Of a stretch of 55,885 nucleotides of DNA, positions 51,401 through 55,885 are shown piece by piece. The number at the start of each line of letters is the position of its first letter. Within the stretch, counting starts at the first letter, position 1. Where the stretch lies: NCBI GenBank assembly GCA_036897485.1, contig JAYMTF010000087.1, positions 1 to 55,885 of the forward strand, given 5' to 3'. Made by a program: the position numbers and the translations under genes. The notes below the pieces were generated by a model. The model saw only the letters and a list, made by a program, of their open reading frames with translations, did no database searches and had not been told where the DNA came from. Source of the stretch: Pelargonium nanum (taxonomy: Eukaryota > Streptophyta > Magnoliopsida > Geraniales > Geraniaceae).

Positions 51401-51449
51401 CCAGATCATGTGCGCTCAAAACCTCCACGCCCAACTTAAAATGACTCAT
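48423..51449 (-). CDS. MCTP7: Multiple C2 domain and transmembrane region protein, MCTP7-like
   Basis: One uninterrupted coding exon of 1008 residues. Four C2 domains lie at about 5-105, 265-370, 425-540 and 595-705, followed by the plant PRT_C region with transmembrane helices from about 850 (VLFMMLVCFPELILPTVFLY; then IFLIFCLIAALVLYATPF). The C-terminus is FFRRLPAMTDSML. The overall order and text match Arabidopsis MCTP7 as I recall it better than FTIP1/MCTP3/4 (three C2) or QUIRKY. MCTPs tether the ER to the plasma membrane, notably in plasmodesmata, through calcium- and lipid-binding C2 domains. The paralog number is from memory. The leader is split by a long intron (51532-53476). Confidence 0.94.
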   Translation of the reverse strand: MSHFKLGVEVLSAHDLVPKDGQGSSNAYVELNFDGQRFRTTTKEKDLNPVWNETFYFNISDPNNLSNLVLDAYVYNYNKVTNIKSFLGKVCLTGTSFVPYSEAVDLHYPLEKRHIFSRVKGELGLKVFVTNDPSIKSSNPLPSVDFSRHNDSHSEVQQQQVPDMVRNLISNNEAESRRSFFHLPNSNQTKKQASSPAATVPSAVNYGAHEMKSAPQASNFVRYSGPSSQPADYALKETSPFLGGGQIVGGRVIRGNKMTSTYDLVEQMQYLFVRVVKARDLPSKDVTGSLDPYVEVKIGNYKGITKHFEKKQNPEWNDVFAFARDRLQSSVLEVWVKDKDVLKDDVVGNVRFDLNEVPTRVPPDSPLAPEWYRLEDKNGEKKKGGELMLAVWYGTQADEAFPEAWHSDAVTPVDSSSGVSTHFRSKVYHSPRLWYLRVNVIEAHDLVISEKGHFVDAYVKVQIGNQISKTKSVQARNQNPLWNEDLMFVAAEPFEDHLILSVENRVGPNKDETIGRVVIPLNSVEKRADNRPVHSRWFNLVKSMSDAMDEDQKKKDKDKFSSRLHLCVSLDGGYHVLDESTHYSSDLRPSAKQLWKSSIGVLELGILSAVGLQPMKTRDGKGSSDTYCVAKYGHKWVRTRTIVNSLSPKYNEQYTWEVYDPSTVLTVGVFDNSQTGGSNGNKDMKIGKVRVRLSTLEAGRVYTHTYPLLVLHPSGVKKMGELHLAIRFSCTSTMNMMSIYARPLLPKMHYTRPLTVVQQDMLRFQAVNIVAARLSRAEPPLRKEVVEYMSDVDSHLWSMRRSKANFFRLMTVFSGLFSVGKWFGEVCVWKNPITTGLVHVLFMMLVCFPELILPTVFLYMFLIGLWNFRYRPRYPPHMNTRISYAEAVHPDELDEEFDTFPTTRSPEIVRLRYDRLRSVAGRIQTVVGDVATQGERILGLLSWRDPRATVIFLIFCLIAALVLYATPFQVIALLGGCYVMRHPKLRHKMPSAPLNFFRRLPAMTDSML

Positions 51450-51531
51450 CCGGTTCTTACCAAGTCAACAAGGAACTTTTAAAGGGGAGTAAAAGTTCGG
51501 ATTACAGGATTATGCTGGAAACACTCAATAC

Positions 51532-53476
51532 CTGAAATTAAATGGCAAAATATCAGCAATGACAACATAGAACATAATTGCAATAAGAGGAGGTTAATTT
51601 TAGGTGCTACTCTCCATGAATATAAAATACTAGAATATTAAATATAAGAATTTGAACAGTAATAAATAATAATTGAGGAGGAAGTCATCAATTTACTTAT
51701 GACAGAAGAAAGCTGCTAATCTTGACCTTATCAGTTATAAGCACAAGTAGCCATTAGTAAATTACAAATGACAAGTGCATCCTCGAGATTATTGGATTAC
51801 AAACCATAAAATAAAACAAAAGTCATTGCATGCGATCATGAGAGGTTGAAGTTAGGTTGTTGATGGCAAATATTAGGCCCTTTCGTCCAAGCATACTATG
51901 ATATCACTACTTGTACATAGAAAAGTGAAACAACTAAATGATATGAAGAAGGATAAGTTACAGAGAGACAAGTCATCAACTTAGTCCATAACCCCAAGAG
52001 TGCAAACAGAACAAAAAACAGACATATGATTGAGTTCCATGGAAACATGTATAAGCTCATATTTGGGGGATTGAGTTTATACAAGTAATCTTCTCACTCT
52101 TTTTCTAGCACAGATATTGTCAAAACACACGAGAACTGGATGAACAGAACACTAGGTAACTAAGTTCGGTCATTCTTGAGTACACAAAAACCTCAATTTT
52201 GTAAGAAAAATGATGCATAATGCATATGCTTATTGATGTTGTTAGCCACAAACTTGAAGTCAACTTCAGAACACACACAGTTAACTGAACCTTCGTACAA
52301 TGCTTTACACTCTCAGATCATTCATAACTCCAGCAAAATTTAGACAAAACCATTGTTATAAATAACAAACTCTTTGTCTAACAGGGCATCCTTTAACAGG
52401 AAAACCTCAAAAGGCATAACCAAGATTGTCTCACAAGGTGAGCTTTTCCGGCTTTTGACACCACAATGACAGAACAGGAAATAAGGAATTCATTCCATTT
52501 GATCATATTATCAGCCACCAACAAACAAACATAATATACCATGAAACTACGACAGCTCACTTCCAGTCGACATGATGAATTGAAGACAAATATCAGAAGA
52601 AATGATAAGAACAAGATGTGCACAAATTTTATCCAAAGAATTTATTGAGGTCAAAACTCAAAAAGTAGCCAACTAAATGCATATTCCCTCATAAACCTAT
52701 CAGAATCACACTTTGAGCCCTAGAGTAAAAGTTATGGACCAGAATAAAAAAAAACAAACAGCCAAAGGATTCTCAAGATTCTGTGACCAAAAGAAGGGCA
52801 AAAAAATCAAACAGAAAGAGTGGGAGGGATTGAGGGAAGAAGACCAAACATGGAATCTGTTTGATTCTCAAGAAAAAAGTTGAACAAATAAGGTAAAAAT
52901 AAAATAAAGTAAGAAGCCTCCATTAAACTCTAGTTTAATCACTTCTGCAAAGTCAAATAAAAGGAACAAGAAAAACGCCTTTACACCAAAACTTTTCTCT
53001 CTAAATTAGAATATACTTTCAGTTACATATAATATTCTTAAACCAGAAAGGGATGAAGAAAAAATTTCATTTCAAAATTCAAAAACTAAAAACAAAAAAC
53101 CATTGATAATCCAGAACCAGGGAAGCCACCCATTTGTAGAAACTGAAAAAAAAATTCCAGGAAGCTAAGCACAACCTAAGAACCTTGAAAAAAAAACACA
53201 AACAGCAGATACAAAACCAAAATAATCCATTGTAACACCGATTAGGCCAACAATTACTAAGAATCAAAGGGCAGAGACGCGATCATTAAAAAAATCAAAA
53301 CTTTACGAAAACCCATGAAAATTCAAGCCCTCTGCAAAACGCATACCAGATATCTTCCATTAACAGCCAGTAAAACCCAAAAAACACAGCCAAAACCCCA
53401 AAACAAGCACAAGATATATATACCAAAAAAGAAAAAAGAAAAGCCAAAACGTAAGAGAAAGAAAAAGTAAACGCAC
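51532..53476 (-). other. 5' UTR intron of MCTP gene
   Basis: On the minus strand a donor GTGCG (53476) and an acceptor TTTCAG (ending 51532) bound 1.95 kb of AT-rich DNA. The leader exon upstream lies at about 53477-53800. A long first intron in the leader is common in plant genes with intronless coding regions and can raise expression (inference). Short ORFs here, including 53360-53791 minus, have no protein features. Confidence 0.6.
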
Positions 53477-53800
53477 CAAGGGTTGAGCAGAGCTGAGCTG
53501 AGGAGCTGAAGAAGAAGAAAAGTTGTTGGGGGCTTTGATATGAGCTTTAGGCCTCATAAATGAGATAAAAAAGAAAAAGATATGAAAGTTTGGAACAGTT
53601 TCTGGGTTGGTTCTTGGAGAGAGAGTTGTGGACAGGAAAAGAAAAGAAAACGAGTACAACGAGTTGGAAATGAAAATGAGAGGTTGAAGAAAAAGAAAAC
53701 AGGGGATTGGGATTGGTCGCTCTTCTTTATCAGTTTCTTGTTTGTTTGTTTGCTGGTAATATTCAAGTACTGTGTACACTGCACACACCACCCACCAACA

Positions 53801-55827
53801 CCAACGTATTCATTTTGCTTTAGGTTTTGTAAACGCGGTCAACGAGGATGTTTTTTCTACACACGCTTTGCTTGTCCTACACGTGTCCAAGATTTTTTTA
53901 TTTATTTACGAATAGTTAATTTATTATAATATATATGTATGTATGAGGTCAAACATACATTTCAACGTGCTTCTCGTTATCTTTGGTCATTAGCAATTTC
54001 GAAATTTAATTAGTTTAACCAATGACAATTATTTTGTTTGTGTTTGTGATGCTTACACAACACCTAAATATAATATAATATGGAGTCTTTTGTTGACGTG
54101 CCAACTAATCCGACACTATTCTCTCTTTATTAAATGAATTGTACTTAGATCGTAGATTAATAAATCAAACTTACTGTTAACACTCAAGAAAGTTTTAATA
54201 TTAAATTGATGTAAGAGATGTGTTAGTAAAACCGTCTAAATGTTTATAATAACAAAATTTATTATCGTCATTCAATAAAAGGAGCGGTGTGCTGTTACAA
54301 AATGAAAAATATTATTGATGCATGATTTCCATTTTGTTATTAACAGAAATTGTTTAACATAATCGTTCAATAGTACTTTTAGATTTAACACTCTCTTATT
54401 GTAAAAAGATACTATATTTATTTACTATGAAGCCACCAAACAAGATATGGTAATATATATTGTACATTTTGATATATAATCAAATGTTTAAACTGTCAAT
54501 CACGTTTATTGCAAAGAAAATTAAATTAAATTAACAATAACTTGTTTTCTAAGAAAATGATGTTGGCGGGCCCTTACAATACTTCATCATGATCATTAGT
54601 TTATTGACTTATGAAAATGTTGGAAGGATAATAGTACGTAATGAATATGTTTCCATTCAATTTAGTTTAATTTAATTTCACATCACATCACCAATTAATG
54701 TGCTTTATTTTCCTTAATTGCCATCAAGTGGAACTGTGGAAGGGTCCTTTACTTAGTAAACTCAATTTATTTTATTTTAGAGATAAATGCTTATCTACGA
54801 CTTATTTATACTAGTGTATTTTAGCGTCTTTTTTTTTTTGTGGTTTCTAATTCCGGACTCGCTATATTTTACATTCGCGTGTTATAACTGATAAGCTCTT
54901 CCACGTCAATAGTGCCTTCTACGTCACCAACAACTTGCCACGTTAAATCTCTAATTCTATTTAGTAAAACGACGTTTTTCGTTTTTTGGGTTTTAATTTG
55001 AAATAGCAACCAGCAGGGAACATATGGGCATTACTAATTTGTCATCCTCGTGTGTTATTTTCTTTGGTTTGTGTGTGTATATTGTTGCCAGTATTTTTTT
55101 ATTGTTAGAACTTTGAAGTAATAAATTGGCAAGACTCAAAAGCTCCTTCTAATTTTTGGAGTATTTGTAGTTAGAGAACAGATAGGTTGAAATTTAGCCA
55201 TTTTATGACATTTCAAGTTTCTTTATTGTCCTGTGTCTTTTTTTTTAACTATTATGAGTTGGAAACTTGAAATGTTAATATATTCTCAACAATTGATGTG
55301 ATACAAATTGACGTGTTACAACCTGATCGATTAAAGTAAAATAATTCAATACAAAAATTGAATGTATACCAACATCCTAATTAAAGGCTAAACTGAAAAA
55401 GTATTGAGTAATAAAGAAATACAAAATTATTTAACCTTCTTTTATTTGATTTTTCTTTTGTAATAACAAGAAAATCAGTTCATGGCCAAAAGTTGTTTGG
55501 ATAAAAAGCCTTTGAAGTTCCAAAAGGTCATGACCATTTAAGTTAGGTACAATGACAGGCGCTACACGTATTACCTACCTAACTTCTTTTTGTACTATAT
55601 CTTAAGTAATAAATATAATATTACCACTAACAAAAATGTTTTTATTAGGATATTCCAATGGACAAATGTCAATTTGTTATAATATTCATAATTCAAAGGA
55701 ATCAGAGTTATGTAATAAGATAGAGTTATCAAATATAACATTCCTTTTTGAAATAGTTTGAGGTCTTGATTATGTGTTAAGAGGGATATTATCAGATAAA
55801 CACATAAAAGAAAATTCATACTATATA
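53801..55827. other. MCTP upstream region and AT-rich spacer
   Basis: About 2 kb with no coding signal. A TA-rich stretch near 53925-53945 could serve as a TATA region for the minus-strand MCTP gene, but the start site is unknown. No further repeat was resolved. Confidence 0.5.
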
Positions 55828-55885
55828 CTCCCTCCGTCCCAAAATGAGTGTCTTGTTTCCATTTTTTGCAAAAATTAAGGATTAC
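55828..55885 (+). mobile_element. Stowaway-type MITE terminus, cut by window edge
   Basis: ctccctccgtcccaaaatg directly follows a TA dinucleotide (55826-55827). CTCCCTCCGTCCC after TA is the canonical terminal repeat of Stowaway (Tc1/mariner) MITEs in plants. Only the first 58 bp are inside the window. Confidence 0.85.

Noticed and set aside
53360-53791. 143-codon minus-strand frame upstream of MCTP
   Set aside because: Lies across the leader exon and intron start; low-complexity Phe/Ser/Leu text.

Overview
The window is nuclear DNA from a dicot-type flowering plant. The evidence is spliced genes with GT-AG introns, AT-rich intergenic DNA, plant-only families (R2R3-MYB, remorin, MCTP, PLIM-type LIM protein) and plant transposons. 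I cannot name the species. Exon models were built by hand from splice signals. In every complete gene below the exon lengths sum to a multiple of three and the joined protein follows its family, which is the main support for the models.

Layout. (1) 1-67, minus: first coding exon of a LIM-domain actin-bundling protein, cut by the window edge. (2) 782-5147, minus: a 13-exon gene for a two-domain AtuA/DUF1446 protein. (3) 5148-8183: AT-rich spacer with a small inverted-repeat element. (4) 8197-14750, plus: an apparently full-length L1-type LINE with both ORFs open and a perfect 13-bp target duplication. (5) 15479-20938, plus: an RH8/DDX6/Dhh1-type DEAD-box RNA helicase, with the LINE sitting just upstream. 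(6) 20939-26504: spacer with a MITE, a LINE-like tail and a short degenerate tandem array. (7) 26505-28555, plus: MYB17 (LATE MERISTEM IDENTITY2 type). (8) 29752-32486, minus: a group 1 remorin. (9) 34021-37046, plus: ADAT1/TAD1-type tRNA adenosine deaminase. (10) 39817-43399, plus: a membrane-anchored GT90 (rumi-like) glycosyltransferase. (11) 44050-45384: a non-autonomous Mutator-like element with 110-bp TIRs and a 9-bp target duplication. (12) 45928-47871, plus: a secreted pectate lyase. (13) 48423-51449, minus: an MCTP7-like four-C2 protein with an uninterrupted coding region and a long 5' UTR intron. (14) 53.5-55.9 kb: MCTP promoter side and AT-rich spacer, ending in the start of a Stowaway-type MITE.

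The genes are ordinary, unlinked plant housekeeping, signalling and wall genes and do not form a cluster. Two themes stand out. RNA metabolism appears in RH8 (decapping and P-bodies) and ADAT1 (tRNA-Ala A37 to I37). The plasma membrane, plasmodesmata and wall appear in remorin, MCTP, pectate lyase and possibly GT90.

The most notable items are the young-looking, possibly mobile LINE upstream of RH8, the MULE with a GC-rich interior, and the plant AtuA-like protein, whose role I know of no description for. I found no evidence of a wholly new multi-gene system.
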